A stretch of DNA of 64,000 nucleotides from Mycobacterium sp. ST-F2 (GTDB lineage Bacteria; Actinomycetota; Actinomycetes; Mycobacteriales; Mycobacteriaceae), in the NCBI RefSeq assembly GCF_001905655.1, contig NZ_JMHT01000029.1:32054-96053 (forward strand). Reading direction: 5' to 3'. A program made the position numbers and the translations under genes. The notes beneath the pieces were generated by a model. It searched no databases. It saw only the letters and a program-made list of their open reading frames with translations, and had not been told where the DNA came from. Every line of letters begins with the position of its first letter. The first letter of the stretch is position 1. Of the stretch, positions 54,981 to 64,000 are shown in pieces.

Positions 54981-56399
54981 GTGAGCATCCCCAACGTGCT
55001 GGCCAATCGTTACGCCAGCGACGAGATGGTGGCCATCTGGTCGCCGGAGAACAAGATCGTCGCCGAACGCCGGCTGTGGCTGGCCGTGCTGCGTGCGCAG
55101 TCCGAACTGGGCGTGGCTGTGCCGTCCGGTGTCGTCGAGGACTACGAGCGGGTACTCGAGCAGGTCGACCTGGGTTCGATCGCGGCTCGCGAGCGCGTCA
55201 CCCGGCACGACGTCAAGGCCCGCATCGAGGAGTTCAACGCGCTGGCCGGCCACGAGCACGTCCACAAGGGCATGACGAGCCGCGACCTCACCGAGAACGT
55301 CGAGCAGCTGCAGATCCGGCAGTCGCTGGAACTGGTGTTCTCGCACGGCGTTGCTGTGGTGGCGCGCCTGGCCGAACGGGCCGCGCTGTACCGCGACCTG
55401 GTGATGGCCGGCCGGTCGCACAACGTGGCGGCGCAGGCCACCACGCTGGGCAAGCGGTTCGCCTCGGCCGCCGAGGAGACGCTGATCGCGCTGAACCGGC
55501 TGCGCGAGCTCATCGACCGGTACCCGCTGCGCGGCATCAAGGGTCCGATGGGCACGGCGCAGGACATGCTGGACCTCTTCGGCGGTGACGCTTCGCGGCT
55601 GGCCGACCTGGAGCGCCGGGTGGCCGAATTCCTGGGATTCACCGAGGTTTTCACGTCGGTCGGTCAGGTGTACCCGCGGTCGCTGGACCACGACGTGCTG
55701 TCGGCGCTGGTGCAGTTGGGCGCCGGTCCGTCGTCGTTCGCGCACACCATCCGGCTGATGGCCGGCCACGAACTGGCCACCGAGGGCTTCGCACCTGGGC
55801 AGGTGGGCTCGTCGGCCATGCCGCACAAGATGAACACCCGCTCGTGCGAACGCGTCAACGGCTTGCAGGTCGTGCTGCGCGGCTACGGCTCGATGGCAGC
55901 GGAACTGGCTGGGGCGCAATGGAATGAGGGTGACGTCTTCTGCTCGGTGGTGCGCCGCGTTGCGCTGCCGGACGCGTTCTTCGCCATCGACGGGCAGACC
56001 GAGACCTTCCTGACGGTGCTCGACGAGTTCGGTGCGTACCCGGCCGTGATCCAGCGCGAGCTGGACCGCTACCTGCCGTTCCTGGCGACCACCCGCATCC
56101 TGATGGCCGCGGTGCGGGCCGGTGTCGGCCGTGAGACCGCGCACGAGGTCATCAAGGAGCACGCTGTCGCGGTGGCGCTGGCGATGCGCGAAAAGGGTTT
56201 GGAGCCCGACCTTCTGGACCGCCTGGCCGCCGATCCGCGGCTGCCGCTGGACCGCGTCGAGCTCGACGCGGCACTGGCCGACAAACAGGCGTTCAGCGGT
56301 GCGGCCGGGGACCAGGTCGACGGTGTGGTGGCCGCGGTGGACCGCTTGGTGGCGCAGTACCCGGAGGCGGCGAAGTACACCTCGGGCGCCATCCTGTGA
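54981..56399 (+). CDS. purB: Adenylosuccinate lyase PurB
   Basis: A 472-residue lyase (identical length to the M. tuberculosis protein) acting twice in purine synthesis (SAICAR and adenylosuccinate cleavage). [29 protein letters not shown] and the signature loop [16 protein letters not shown] carry catalytic residues. The GTG at 54981 fits relatives; a TTG at 54972 is in frame. Overlaps cyp126 by GTGA. Confidence 0.97.
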   Translation: MSIPNVLANRYASDEMVAIWSPENKIVAERRLWLAVLRAQSELGVAVPSGVVEDYERVLEQVDLGSIAARERVTRHDVKARIEEFNALAGHEHVHKGMTSRDLTENVEQLQIRQSLELVFSHGVAVVARLAERAALYRDLVMAGRSHNVAAQATTLGKRFASAAEETLIALNRLRELIDRYPLRGIKGPMGTAQDMLDLFGGDASRLADLERRVAEFLGFTEVFTSVGQVYPRSLDHDVLSALVQLGAGPSSFAHTIRLMAGHELATEGFAPGQVGSSAMPHKMNTRSCERVNGLQVVLRGYGSMAAELAGAQWNEGDVFCSVVRRVALPDAFFAIDGQTETFLTVLDEFGAYPAVIQRELDRYLPFLATTRILMAAVRAGVGRETAHEVIKEHAVAVALAMREKGLEPDLLDRLAADPRLPLDRVELDAALADKQAFSGAAGDQVDGVVAAVDRLVAQYPEAAKYTSGAIL

Positions 56400-57613
56400 C
56401 GTTGGCGTGGAGCTTGGCCGGGGTCGATCTGACCGACCTCGACAACTTCGCGTCGGGCTTCCCGCACGAGCTGTTCGCGCAGCACCGCGCGGAAGCGCCG
56501 GTGTACTGGCACGAGCCGACGGAGAACACCCCTGATGGCGAGGGCTTCTGGTCCGTCGCCACCTATGCGGAAACCCTTGCCGTGCTTCGTGATCCGGCGA
56601 CCTACTCCTCGGTGACGGGCGGTTCGCGACCGTTCGGTGGGACGCTGATACAGGACCTCTCCATCGCCGGGCAGGTGCTGAACATGATGGACGATCCGCG
56701 GCACGCGGAGATCCGCCGCCTGGTGTCGTCAGGGCTGACGCCGCGGATGATCGCGCGCGTCGAGGACGACCTGCGGGTGCGCAGCAGGGCGCTGCTAGAC
56801 GCGGTGTCGCCGGGGGTCCCATTCGACTTCCTGGTCGACATCGCCGCCGAGCTGCCCATGCAGATGATCTGTATTCTGATGGGTATCCCGGAGTCACAAC
56901 GGCATTGGCTGTTCGAGGCCATCGAGCCGAGCTTCGATTTCGGCGGCTCCCGCAAAGCCGCCATCACCCGGCTGTCCGTGGAGGAAGCCGGATCCCGGAT
57001 GTACAACTTCGGCATGGAGCTGATCGCAGCCAAGCGGGCCGCGCCCACCGACGACATGCTGTCGGTGGTGGCCAACGCCGAGGGTGTCTCGGACCTCGAG
57101 GTGTACCTGTTCTTCAACCTGCTGTTCAGCGCCGGCGCGGAAACCACCCGCAACTCGGTGGCCGGTGGGCTGTTGGCGTTGTGCGAGAACCCAACTCAGC
57201 TGTCGCTGCTGCGCGCCGACCTGTCGCTGCTGCCCACCGCAATCGAGGAGATGGTGCGCTGGACGTCGCCGTCACCGTCGAAGCGGCGCACCGCGACCCG
57301 CGCCGTGTCGCTCGGTGGCTGCGATATCGAGGCGGGGCAGAAGGTGGTCGTCTGGGAAGGCTCGGCCAACCGCGACGAGCGGGTGTTCGCCGATCCCATG
57401 ACTTTCGATGTGACCCGGAAGCCCAACCCGCACTTGGGATTCGGACAGGGTCTGCACTACTGCCTCGGCGCGAATCTGGCCCGCCTGGAGCTGCGGGTGT
57501 TGTTCGAGGAACTGCTGACCCGGTTCCCGGACATCCAGGTCGTCGAACCGCCCGAATGGACGCGAAGCAACCGCCACACCGGTCTTCGGCACCTGATGGT
57601 GACCGTCAGCTAG
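56396..57613 (+). CDS. cyp126: Cytochrome P450 CYP126-like
   Basis: A 405-residue P450 with [11 protein letters not shown] (I helix), EEMVRWTSP (ExxR-type), and [17 protein letters not shown] (haem). It follows purB by a four-base overlap, as in M. tuberculosis where Rv0778 follows purB. Function unknown; the crystal family is known to bind azoles. Confidence 0.92.
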   Translation: MTLAWSLAGVDLTDLDNFASGFPHELFAQHRAEAPVYWHEPTENTPDGEGFWSVATYAETLAVLRDPATYSSVTGGSRPFGGTLIQDLSIAGQVLNMMDDPRHAEIRRLVSSGLTPRMIARVEDDLRVRSRALLDAVSPGVPFDFLVDIAAELPMQMICILMGIPESQRHWLFEAIEPSFDFGGSRKAAITRLSVEEAGSRMYNFGMELIAAKRAAPTDDMLSVVANAEGVSDLEVYLFFNLLFSAGAETTRNSVAGGLLALCENPTQLSLLRADLSLLPTAIEEMVRWTSPSPSKRRTATRAVSLGGCDIEAGQKVVVWEGSANRDERVFADPMTFDVTRKPNPHLGFGQGLHYCLGANLARLELRVLFEELLTRFPDIQVVEPPEWTRSNRHTGLRHLMVTVS

Positions 57614-57684
57614 TCCCTGGATCAGGCCAGATATGGCTCTCATGGTTCATGTGCTGGGCGGCACCAAAAATCCATAGTTGATGT

Positions 57685-57963
57685 GTGTTTCACCAGTTGG
57701 CTCGTCATCACCTGCACGGCCCGGCGCGGGTCCGTAAAGTCATGTGCGCGATAGGTATTGGCGCGGTTGCCGTATCAGGTTGGGTAAATCTCGCCGGTAG
57801 CGGTGAGTCCGGACCGGGGGTCACCACGGGGTACACGGCGTTCCAGACATACGAACAACCATCGGTCGGGGGCATGACGATGGGGGTCACCCAGACGTGG
57901 CAGCCGCCCGGGGCCCAGCCGCCCACGCCGCGGGCCTGGGTGATCGTGCATGCGCATCCTTAG
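57685..57963 (+). CDS. Small possible exported protein
   Basis: Up to 92 residues. A hydrophobic segment (CAIGIGAVAVSGWVNLAG) after a short basic run could be a signal peptide, then a Thr/Gln/Pro-rich tail. The start is uncertain: GTG at 57685 or ATG at 57742. No family recognised. The codon use is acceptable but the gene is a weak call. Confidence 0.5.
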   Translation: MFHQLARHHLHGPARVRKVMCAIGIGAVAVSGWVNLAGSGESGPGVTTGYTAFQTYEQPSVGGMTMGVTQTWQPPGAQPPTPRAWVIVHAHP

Positions 57964-57977
57964 CGCTGCTTCCCCAT

Positions 57978-58024
57978 GATTTGCACGAAAATCCGTGGGT
58001 GGCGCGGATTTTCGTGCACAAATC
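57978..58024. terminator. Second copy of the GTGCACGAAAATCCG hairpin
   Basis: Arms GATTTGCACGAAAATCCG (57978-57995) and its near complement with an extra GT on the other side; shares 14-15 bases per arm with the element at 53306-53344. It terminates convergent transcripts of the small gene and the methyltransferase. Confidence 0.75.
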
Positions 58025-58025
58025 C

Positions 58026-58889
58026 CTACTTTTCGAGGGTGAACTGGTTGATGTCGACTTGGCGGAGCCGGAAACCCTTTGCGCAGCCCGTCAAGTACTT
58101 CATGTACCGGTCGTAGACCTCGACGGATTGCATCGCGATGGCCTCATCGCGGTGTGCTTCCAGCGCCTCGGCCCACAGATCCAGCGTCCGCGCGTAATGG
58201 AGTTGCAGCGACTGCACCCGGGTCACTCTGAATCCCACTGCGGCGGCGTGCTGTTCGACCATCGCCACTGTCGGCAGCCGGCCGCCCGGGAAGATCTCCG
58301 TGGTGATGAATTTGATGAAGCGGGCCAGCTCGAAGGTGAGCGGGATTCCGAGTTCTCTGGCCTGTCGCGGATCGAAGCCGCAGATGGTGTGCAGCAGCAT
58401 GACGCCGTCGGGCGGTAGTGCGTCGTAGGCCATGCGGAAGAACGCCGGATAGCGATCGTGGCCGAAATGCTCGAACGCGCCGATGGATACGATCCGGTCG
58501 ACCGGTTCGTGAAACTGTTCCCAGCCCTCCAACAGGACGCGCCGCGTCCGAGCGGTCTGCAGCCCGCTCAACAATGCCTCGACATGTGCGGCCTGGTTCT
58601 TCGACAGGGTCAGCCCCACGACGTCGACGTCGTACCTCTCGATCGCGCGGCGCATCGCCGCGCCCCAACCACAGCCGATGTCGAGCAGCGTCATCCCCGG
58701 AGCGAGACCCAACTTGCCCAGCGCCAGGTCGATCTTCGCCATCTGAGCTTCTTCCAGCGTCATGTCGTCGCGCTCGAAGAACGCGCAGCTGTACGTCTGG
58801 CTGGGGTCCAGGAACAGCCTGAAGAAGTCGTCCGACAGGTCGTAGTGCGCTTGGACGTTCTCGAAATGGGGTTTGAGTTTTTCTGCCAT
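58026..58889 (-). CDS. Mycolic acid cyclopropane synthase-family methyltransferase
   Basis: A 287-residue SAM-dependent methyltransferase of the CmaA/PcaA/MmaA group. HYDLSDDFFRLFLDPSQTYSCAFFE is the family N-terminus, LLDIGCGWGAAMRRAIE the SAM motif, then VGLTLSKNQ, SIGAFEHFG (carbocation site Glu) and LHTICG. It transfers a methyl or methylene to a mycolate double bond on ACP. The ATG at 58889 has AAGGACA upstream. Which mycolate position it modifies is not readable. Confidence 0.93.
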   Translation of the reverse strand: MAEKLKPHFENVQAHYDLSDDFFRLFLDPSQTYSCAFFERDDMTLEEAQMAKIDLALGKLGLAPGMTLLDIGCGWGAAMRRAIERYDVDVVGLTLSKNQAAHVEALLSGLQTARTRRVLLEGWEQFHEPVDRIVSIGAFEHFGHDRYPAFFRMAYDALPPDGVMLLHTICGFDPRQARELGIPLTFELARFIKFITTEIFPGGRLPTVAMVEQHAAAVGFRVTRVQSLQLHYARTLDLWAEALEAHRDEAIAMQSVEVYDRYMKYLTGCAKGFRLRQVDINQFTLEK

Positions 58890-59204
58890 GGCATGTCCTT
58901 CCAGGCATGTCGACGCGTCGTGCACTGGTTGCGGAGCACCGCCCGGACCGGCCTCTGTGACGATCCGTAGACGGTGCGATGTTCTGACTACGCCTCTGGG
59001 GGCGGCGTGGTTCGCCGCTAGCAGGTATTCGTTGCCAGAGTTCAGTTGGATGGCGCACTCAAGCACTCAGCAGGCCAGGAATTCGCGGTCCGGCGGCGCC
59101 CACTCTGCTGGAGCGGTCATCCGGAGAAATCCTGGAATATATTTGCCGACGGCATTCAGTGAAGCAACGACTCAGCGGCTAGGCAAGTGGAAACGCGGCG
59201 GCAG
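58890..59204. other. 315-base gap upstream of the mycolate methyltransferase
   Basis: No gene is supported. A TATATT on the minus strand near 59138 could be a -10 for the methyltransferase. Nothing else is recognised. Confidence 0.5.
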
Positions 59205-59834
59205 TCACTCCGACTTGGGACGTGCCGGTCGCAGACCGGCCGACCGCAACTCCAGCGCCGCCAGTTTCCGGATCGCGATGGCGTCGTGGGTGCGCCACGC
59301 GGTCACCGGGTCGTCGGAAACCTCGGTGAGCTTGGCCAGCGGCCGGTTGGCCAGCGCCCGCAATGCCAGCAGCTGTTCGCCGGCATCGGTCGACGCCAAC
59401 GTGACCGCCGTCCATTTGCGCCGGAAGAACCTGATCCGCAGCACCAGCCACGGCATCGCGACGGCCAGGATCGGCGGCAGCGCCACCGCCAGGGCGAGCA
59501 CCCAGGCCAGCCAGCTGGCCGTGCTGTTGAGGCTGTCCCCGGCACCCGCGATATCGACCGCGGCGCTGCTGGCGGAACGCAGCGGAGCCCCGATGGCCTT
59601 CCCGATCAGCGGAAGCCCGTCGGCATTGTGGCCGGCCGAGGACAGGCTGTCGGCCACGCCGTCGGCGCCGTCGTGCACCTGCCGCCCGACGTCCGCGATG
59701 GTGGCGATGGCACTGTGCACCGCGACGCCGACCGTGATCCAGATGACGAACCACACCAGCGCGACGACGTCGCTGGTCAGCTGGGCGAGCAACCGGCCCG
59801 GCGTCCGGGCGTAGGGCACGTAGCGCGAACTCAT
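59205..59834 (-). CDS. Two-helix membrane protein (Rv0779c-type)
   Basis: A 209-residue protein with two membrane helices (about residues 20-45 and 110-140), separated by an Ala/Ser/Gly-rich loop that faces outward, and an Arg-rich cytosolic tail. Family unknown; the counterpart is Rv0779c beside purC. ATG 59834 is chosen; 59843 is possible and would overlap the purC promoter more. Divergent from purC. Confidence 0.8.
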   Translation of the reverse strand: MSSRYVPYARTPGRLLAQLTSDVVALVWFVIWITVGVAVHSAIATIADVGRQVHDGADGVADSLSSAGHNADGLPLIGKAIGAPLRSASSAAVDIAGAGDSLNSTASWLAWVLALAVALPPILAVAMPWLVLRIRFFRRKWTAVTLASTDAGEQLLALRALANRPLAKLTEVSDDPVTAWRTHDAIAIRKLAALELRSAGLRPARPKSE

Positions 59835-59852
59835 GCCAGCCATCCCAACAGA

Positions 59853-59858
59853 TAGGGT
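59853..59858 (+). promoter_or_regulatory. -10 hexamer of leaderless purC promoter
   Basis: TAGGGT, six bases before the purC ATG. Same layout as at purD and purB. Confidence 0.7.
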
Positions 59859-59864
59859 GGTCCG

Positions 59865-60764
59865 ATGCGCCCAGCTTTGTCCGACTACCGGCATCTGACC
59901 AGCGGTAAGGTCCGCGATCTGTACCGCATCGACGACGACCACCTGCTGTTCGTCGCCTCCGACCGGATTTCGGCCTTCGACTACGTCCTGGACAGCGAGA
60001 TTCCGGACAAGGGCCGGGTGCTCACCGCCATGAGCGTCTTCTTCTTCGACTACCTGGCCGAGCAGCTGGGCACCGCCAACCACCTCGCCGGCCCGGCTGA
60101 CGACGAGCGCATCCCCGCAGAGGTACTGGGTCGCGCCCTGGTGGTGCGCAGCCTCGAGATGATGCCGGTCGAGTGCGTGGCGCGCGGGTACCTGACGGGT
60201 TCGGGGCTCATCGACTACCGCAAGACCGGCCAGGTGTGCGGCATCGCACTGCCCGAGGGCCTGACCGAGGCCAGCCGGTTCGCCGAGCCGCTGTTCACAC
60301 CGGCGACCAAGGCCGAGATCGGTGCGCACGACGAGAACATCGCGTTCGACGCCGTCGAGAAGCTGGTCGGTACCGAGCGGGCCGAGCAGCTGCGCGACGC
60401 GACCCTGAAGGTGTACAGCGCGGCTGCCGCGCACGCGCTGACCAAGGGAATCATCTTGGCGGACACCAAGTTCGAGTTCGGCGTCGACGCCGACGGCGGG
60501 CTGGTACTCGCCGACGAGGTGCTGACACCGGACTCGTCGCGGTACTGGCCGGTGGACGGCTACACCGAGGGCGTGGTGCAGCCCAGCTTCGACAAGCAGT
60601 TCGTCCGCAACTGGCTGACCGGACCGGACTCCGGCTGGGACCGTGCCGGCGACACCCCGCCGCCGGCCCTGCCCGATGACATCGTCGAAGCCACCCGGGC
60701 GCGGTACATCGAAGCGTACGAACGGATTTCGGGCCGCCGTTTCGCGGATTGGTTCGGTGCATGA
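59865..60764 (+). CDS. purC: SAICAR synthetase PurC
   Basis: A 299-residue enzyme joining aspartate to CAIR in purine synthesis. [26 protein letters not shown] is the ATP site, [13 protein letters not shown] the signature, and [24 protein letters not shown] follow. Overlaps ptrB by ATGA. Slightly longer than the M. tuberculosis protein. Confidence 0.97.
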   Translation: MRPALSDYRHLTSGKVRDLYRIDDDHLLFVASDRISAFDYVLDSEIPDKGRVLTAMSVFFFDYLAEQLGTANHLAGPADDERIPAEVLGRALVVRSLEMMPVECVARGYLTGSGLIDYRKTGQVCGIALPEGLTEASRFAEPLFTPATKAEIGAHDENIAFDAVEKLVGTERAEQLRDATLKVYSAAAAHALTKGIILADTKFEFGVDADGGLVLADEVLTPDSSRYWPVDGYTEGVVQPSFDKQFVRNWLTGPDSGWDRAGDTPPPALPDDIVEATRARYIEAYERISGRRFADWFGA

Positions 60765-62917
60765 GCGAGGCGCCGATCGCCAAGAAGGTCGAACATCGCC
60801 GTGAACATCACGGCGACGTGTTCATCGACCCGTACGAGTGGATGCGGGACAAGAACGATCCCGAGGTGATCGCGCTGCTGAACGCGGAGAACGCGTACAC
60901 CGAGGAGATCACCGCACCGCTGGAACCGTTGCGGCAGAAGATCTTCGACGAGATCAAGGCCCGCACCAAGGAGACCGACCTCTCGGTGCCGACCCGGCGC
61001 GGCGACTGGTGGTACTACGCCCGCAGCTTCGAGGGCAAGCAGTACAGCGTGCACTGCCGGTGCCCCATCAGCGATCCCGACGACTGGACGCCGCCGAAGC
61101 TCGACGAGCACACCGAGGTCCCCGGTGAACAGGTGCTGCTGGACGAGAACGTCGAGGCCGAGGGCCACGACTTCTTCTCGCTCGGCGCGGCCACCGTCAG
61201 CGTCGACGCCAACATTCTCGCGTACTCCGTCGATACCGTCGGCGACGAGCGGTACACGTTGAAGTTCAAGGACTTACGCACCGGTGAGCTGTACGACGAC
61301 CGGATCACCGGCATCGGTGCGGGCGGCACCTGGGCGGCCGACAACCGCACGCTCTACTACGTCACGGTCGACGACGCCTGGCGGCCGGACACCGTCTGGC
61401 GGCACCGCCTGGGTTCCGGGCTGCCGGGCGAGAAGGTGCACCACGAATCCGACGAGCGGTTCTGGGTCGGTGTGGGCCGCACCCGCAGCGACAAGTACGT
61501 GTTCATCGCCGCCGGCAGCGCCGTCACCTCCGAGGTGCGTTACGCCGACGCGGGCGACGCCAAGGCCGAGTTCAAAGTGGTGTTGCCGCGCAAGGACTCT
61601 GTCGAGTATTCGGTGGAACATGCGGTGATCGGCGGCGAGGACCGGTTCCTGATCCTGCACAACGACGGTGCCGAGAACTTCACGTTGGTCGACGTGCCGG
61701 TGTCGGATGCCCCGCTGGTCAACCTCGAGAACGCCCGCACACTGATCGAGCACCGTGATGACGTCCGTCTGGACGGCGTCGACGCGTTCGCCGACCAGTT
61801 GGTGATCAGCTACCGCAGCGAGGCGCTCCCGCGAATCCAGCTGTGGCCCTTCGATTTCGAAGGCAACTACGGCGAACTGCAGGAGATCACCTTCGAATCG
61901 GAGCTGATGTCCGTCGGGCTGTCGGGCAACCCGAACTGGTCGTCGCCGCGGCTGCGGGTGGGTGCGACGTCATTCGTCATCCCCGTCCGGATCTATGACC
62001 TGGACCTGGCCACCGGCGAGCGAATCCTCCTTCGCGAGCAGCCGGTCCTCGGCGACTACCGGCCGGAGGACTATCTGGAGCGTCGCGACTGGACCGTGGC
62101 TCCCGACGGCACGAAGGTGCCGCTGTCGATCATTCAGCGGGCCGGTGCGCCGACGCCCGCGCCGGCGCTGCTCTACGGCTACGGCGCCTACGAGTCCTGC
62201 GAGGACCCACGCTTCTCCATCGCCCGGCTGTCGCTGCTGGACCGCGGCGTGGTGTTCGTCGTCGCCCACGTGCGTGGCGGCGGCGAGCTGGGCCGCGGCT
62301 GGTACGAGCACGGCAAGCTGCTGGAGAAGAAGAACTCCTTCACCGACTTCATCAGTGCCGCAGAGCATCTGATCGCCACGGGGGTGACCCGTCCGGAGAA
62401 TCTGGTGGCCCTCGGTGGCAGTGCCGGCGGTCTGCTGATGGGCGCGGTGGCCAACATGGCACCCCACCTGTTCGCCGGGATCCTGGCGCAGGTGCCGTTC
62501 GTCGACGCGCTCACCACCATCCTCGATCCGTCACTGCCGCTCACCGTCACCGAGTGGGACGAGTGGGGTAATCCGTTGGCGGACAAGGATGTCTACGAGT
62601 ACATGAAGTCCTACACGCCGTACGAGAACGTGACGGCCCAGGACTACCCGAGCATCCTGGCGATGACATCGCTGAACGACACCCGGGTGTACTACGTCGA
62701 GCCGGCCAAATGGGTTGCGGCGCTGCGCAGTACCAAGACCGACGACCATCCGGTTCTGCTCAAGACCGAGATGGCCGCCGGGCACGGTGGCACCAGTGGG
62801 CGCTACGAACGCTGGAAGGAAGCGGCGTTCCAGTACGCCTGGGTGTTAGCCACCGCGGACCGCGACAAATATGGCAGCGGCCAGGTAGACGACCTCCTGG
62901 ACGGAGCGCACGCATAG
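60761..62917 (+). CDS. ptrB: Oligopeptidase B (prolyl oligopeptidase family), intact
   Basis: A 718-residue serine peptidase that cuts after basic residues in short peptides. The N-terminal half is the seven-blade propeller; the catalytic half has [12 protein letters not shown] (Ser), SLNDTRVYY (Asp) and [10 protein letters not shown] (His). In M. tuberculosis the gene is annotated as two frames, ptrBa and ptrBb (Rv0781-0782); here it is one open frame, so the split is not ancestral. It is coupled to purC by a four-base overlap. Confidence 0.95.
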   Translation: MSEAPIAKKVEHRREHHGDVFIDPYEWMRDKNDPEVIALLNAENAYTEEITAPLEPLRQKIFDEIKARTKETDLSVPTRRGDWWYYARSFEGKQYSVHCRCPISDPDDWTPPKLDEHTEVPGEQVLLDENVEAEGHDFFSLGAATVSVDANILAYSVDTVGDERYTLKFKDLRTGELYDDRITGIGAGGTWAADNRTLYYVTVDDAWRPDTVWRHRLGSGLPGEKVHHESDERFWVGVGRTRSDKYVFIAAGSAVTSEVRYADAGDAKAEFKVVLPRKDSVEYSVEHAVIGGEDRFLILHNDGAENFTLVDVPVSDAPLVNLENARTLIEHRDDVRLDGVDAFADQLVISYRSEALPRIQLWPFDFEGNYGELQEITFESELMSVGLSGNPNWSSPRLRVGATSFVIPVRIYDLDLATGERILLREQPVLGDYRPEDYLERRDWTVAPDGTKVPLSIIQRAGAPTPAPALLYGYGAYESCEDPRFSIARLSLLDRGVVFVVAHVRGGGELGRGWYEHGKLLEKKNSFTDFISAAEHLIATGVTRPENLVALGGSAGGLLMGAVANMAPHLFAGILAQVPFVDALTTILDPSLPLTVTEWDEWGNPLADKDVYEYMKSYTPYENVTAQDYPSILAMTSLNDTRVYYVEPAKWVAALRSTKTDDHPVLLKTEMAAGHGGTSGRYERWKEAAFQYAWVLATADRDKYGSGQVDDLLDGAHA

Positions 62918-63313
62918 GTTCGCCGTCATGGACGGCGGGGTGTCGGGCATCTGTGAGGCGTAGATGTTGGCCGGAAACATGGCCAGCATCAACAGGAACA
63001 GGCAGATGGCTGCCGCGACGCGCGTGGGTGGCAGCAGGAGTCCGATAGCGCCGAGCAGTTCGAGCACGCCCGTGATGGCCACCAGGCGTTCCGGCGACGG
63101 CAGCTGCGGTGGGACGATCGCGATCATGTCGCGCCGCATGGCCGGAGTGAAGTGCGCGATGCCGGTCATCGTGAACATCAGCGCCAGGCCGACCGCGATG
63201 GCGCTGGGCCAGCTGTTCACGTAGGTGACGCCGAGCCAGCCGGCCGTCCGCGCGGCCAGGCTGCCGATGACGAGGGCGAGAAAAACGGCCATGAACTGCA
63301 CCTTCGTAATCAA
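62846..63313 (-). CDS. DoxX-family membrane protein
   Basis: A 155-residue four-helix membrane protein with DoxX traits: FTMTGIAHFTP, ELLGAIGLLLPP and [11 protein letters not shown]. Relatives in mycobacteria form a radical-detoxifying membrane complex (with SodA and SseA). Its last 72 bases overlap the ptrB 3' end. It is divergent from the TetR gene and probably its target. Confidence 0.82.
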   Translation of the reverse strand: MITKVQFMAVFLALVIGSLAARTAGWLGVTYVNSWPSAIAVGLALMFTMTGIAHFTPAMRRDMIAIVPPQLPSPERLVAITGVLELLGAIGLLLPPTRVAAAICLFLLMLAMFPANIYASQMPDTPPSMTANLCVRSVQEVVYLAAAIFVAVRGG

Positions 63314-63331
63314 GTTTGGGGTCTAGATTGA

Positions 63332-63359
63332 AGGATAACCCGGAACTAGTCACTGTCAA
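63332..63359 (-). promoter_or_regulatory. Promoter of the DoxX gene, overlapping the TetR promoter
   Basis: On the minus strand TTGACA (63359-63354), 16 bases, TATCCT (63337-63332). On the plus strand TAGGAT (63362-63367) is six bases before the tetR ATG, so that transcript is leaderless. The two divergent promoters overlap, allowing one repressor to control both. Confidence 0.68.
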
Positions 63360-63373
63360 GATAGGATGCCGGC

Positions 63374-63922
63374 ATGGTCAAGAGCTACCACCACGGCGAC
63401 CTGAAGTCCGTCATCCTGGTGCAGGCGGCGGCGCTGGTGGCCGAGCGCGGCGCCGACGGCCTCTCGCTGCGTGAGTTGGCCCGCGCGGCCGGGGTGTCGC
63501 ACGCGGCGCCCGCGCATCACTTCACCGACCGGCGTGGGTTGTTCACCGCGCTGGCCACCGAAGGGTTCACGCTCCTGGCCTCGGCACTCCGGGCCGCGCA
63601 GCCCGAATTCGCCCATGCTGCACGGGCTTACGTGCAGTTCGCGCTCAGCCACCCTGGGCACTACGCGGTGATGTTCGACAAGAAGCTCTACGATGCCTCC
63701 GATCCGGACCTGTGCGCCGCCGAAGCAGAGGCCGCGGCCGAGCTCATGGGCGGCGTCGCGACCCTGTCCGACCCCAACGCCCAGAAGGATCCCGACGGTG
63801 CGGCGTTGGCGGCCTGGTCACTGGTGCACGGCTTCGCGCTGCTGGCCCTGGGCGGCGCGGTCACCGACGCCGACCCCGTCGACACCGCCGAGCGCCTCGC
63901 CCGGATCCTCTTCTCCGGCTGA
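63374..63922 (+). CDS. TetR-family regulator with WHG-type C-domain
   Basis: A 182-residue TetR. The N-terminus SYHHGDLKSVIL and RELARAAGVSHAAPAHHFTDRRGLFTALA (helix-turn-helix) are followed by a C-terminal AAWSLVHGFALLALGG, the WHG-domain mark. Divergent from doxX, so it likely represses doxX and itself. Confidence 0.9.
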   Translation: MVKSYHHGDLKSVILVQAAALVAERGADGLSLRELARAAGVSHAAPAHHFTDRRGLFTALATEGFTLLASALRAAQPEFAHAARAYVQFALSHPGHYAVMFDKKLYDASDPDLCAAEAEAAAELMGGVATLSDPNAQKDPDGAALAAWSLVHGFALLALGGAVTDADPVDTAERLARILFSG

Positions 63923-63956
63923 GTAGAACTTCCCGCAACCACACCTCCCGTGGGCT

Positions 63957-63983
63957 TGACCCTGTTTGGTGGACACAGGGTCA
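63957..63983. other. 8-bp inverted repeat near the right edge
   Basis: TGACCCTG (63957-63964) and CAGGGTCA (63976-63983) with 11 bases between. It may be a terminator for the TetR gene, but the segment around TGTTTGGTGGACACAGGGTCA also resembles the end of an IS3-type element, whose body would lie past the edge. Confidence 0.45.
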
Positions 63984-64000
63984 GGCGGCTTGTGCCGTCT

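Noticed and set aside
54906..56897. A 663-codon minus-strand frame over purB and cyp126
   Set aside because: Antisense shadow of two well-conserved genes; no recognisable domain.

Overview
The window is high-GC actinobacterial DNA from a fast-growing mycobacterium (Mycolicibacterium type). The evidence is gene content and order: a 15-gene block matching the M. tuberculosis Rv0757-Rv0771 neighbourhood (phoP/phoR, HIT, ketosteroid-isomerase fold, adhB, ferredoxin, cyp51, cyp123, TetR, aldA), followed by purD, purB, cyp126, purC and oligopeptidase B (Rv0772-Rv0782 order). A second block around clpB, ttfA, a type II flavohaemoglobin and a SpoU methylase matches Rv0380c-Rv0385. WXG100/EspC-like secretion substrates, LpqH/DUF732 exported proteins, an MmpL and a mycolate methyltransferase point the same way. 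Rv numbers are from memory of the family, not from a search.

Layout. 1-1.7 kb: a type VII secretion substrate cassette running off the left edge. 1.85-6.05 kb: leftward run of K+ channel, aldose epimerase, flavohaemoglobin, CYTH protein and GAP-family membrane protein. 6.2-12.5 kb: rightward clpB (with a HAIR operator for HspR), ttfA, lipoprotein, SpoU methylase and GH76 mannanase. 12.5-25.7 kb: accessory stretch with small exported proteins, a chromate-type transporter, an arsenic locus (arsR-tauD diverging from cadI-acr3-arsC), an AraC regulator with paired 16-bp repeats, a DUF4185 protein, ThrE and an HNH nuclease beside tRNA-Thr. 25.9-27.2 kb: a protein with 28 perfect-period decapeptide repeats. 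27.3-29.7 kb: phoP-phoR with a PhoP box and a tandem-repeat linker. 30-39.8 kb: a lipid/steroid-type catabolic island with an MmpL and two KstR-type operators, lying between genes that are adjacent in M. tuberculosis. 39.8-51.3 kb: the adhB-cyp51-cyp123 operon and the divergent aldA operon. 51.5-63.9 kb: purine genes, P450 CYP126, esterase, methyltransferase, oligopeptidase B, DoxX and TetR.

Regulatory sequence is unusually legible here: HAIR, a PhoP box, three TNNAACNNGTTNNA (KstR-type) sites, a pair of GGACA-N2-TGTCC operators shared by a TetR gene and its divergent aldA operon, AraC-type paired repeats at two promoters, an ArsR-type promoter, leaderless TAGGNT promoters on all three pur genes, a Shine-Dalgarno-sequestering leader and several strong hairpins. 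The most novel-looking items are the KstR-box island with MmpL, the decapeptide-repeat protein, the chain of three ATGA-coupled 11-codon mini-ORFs between phoP and phoR, and the 18-bp perfect palindrome inside the adhB operon.
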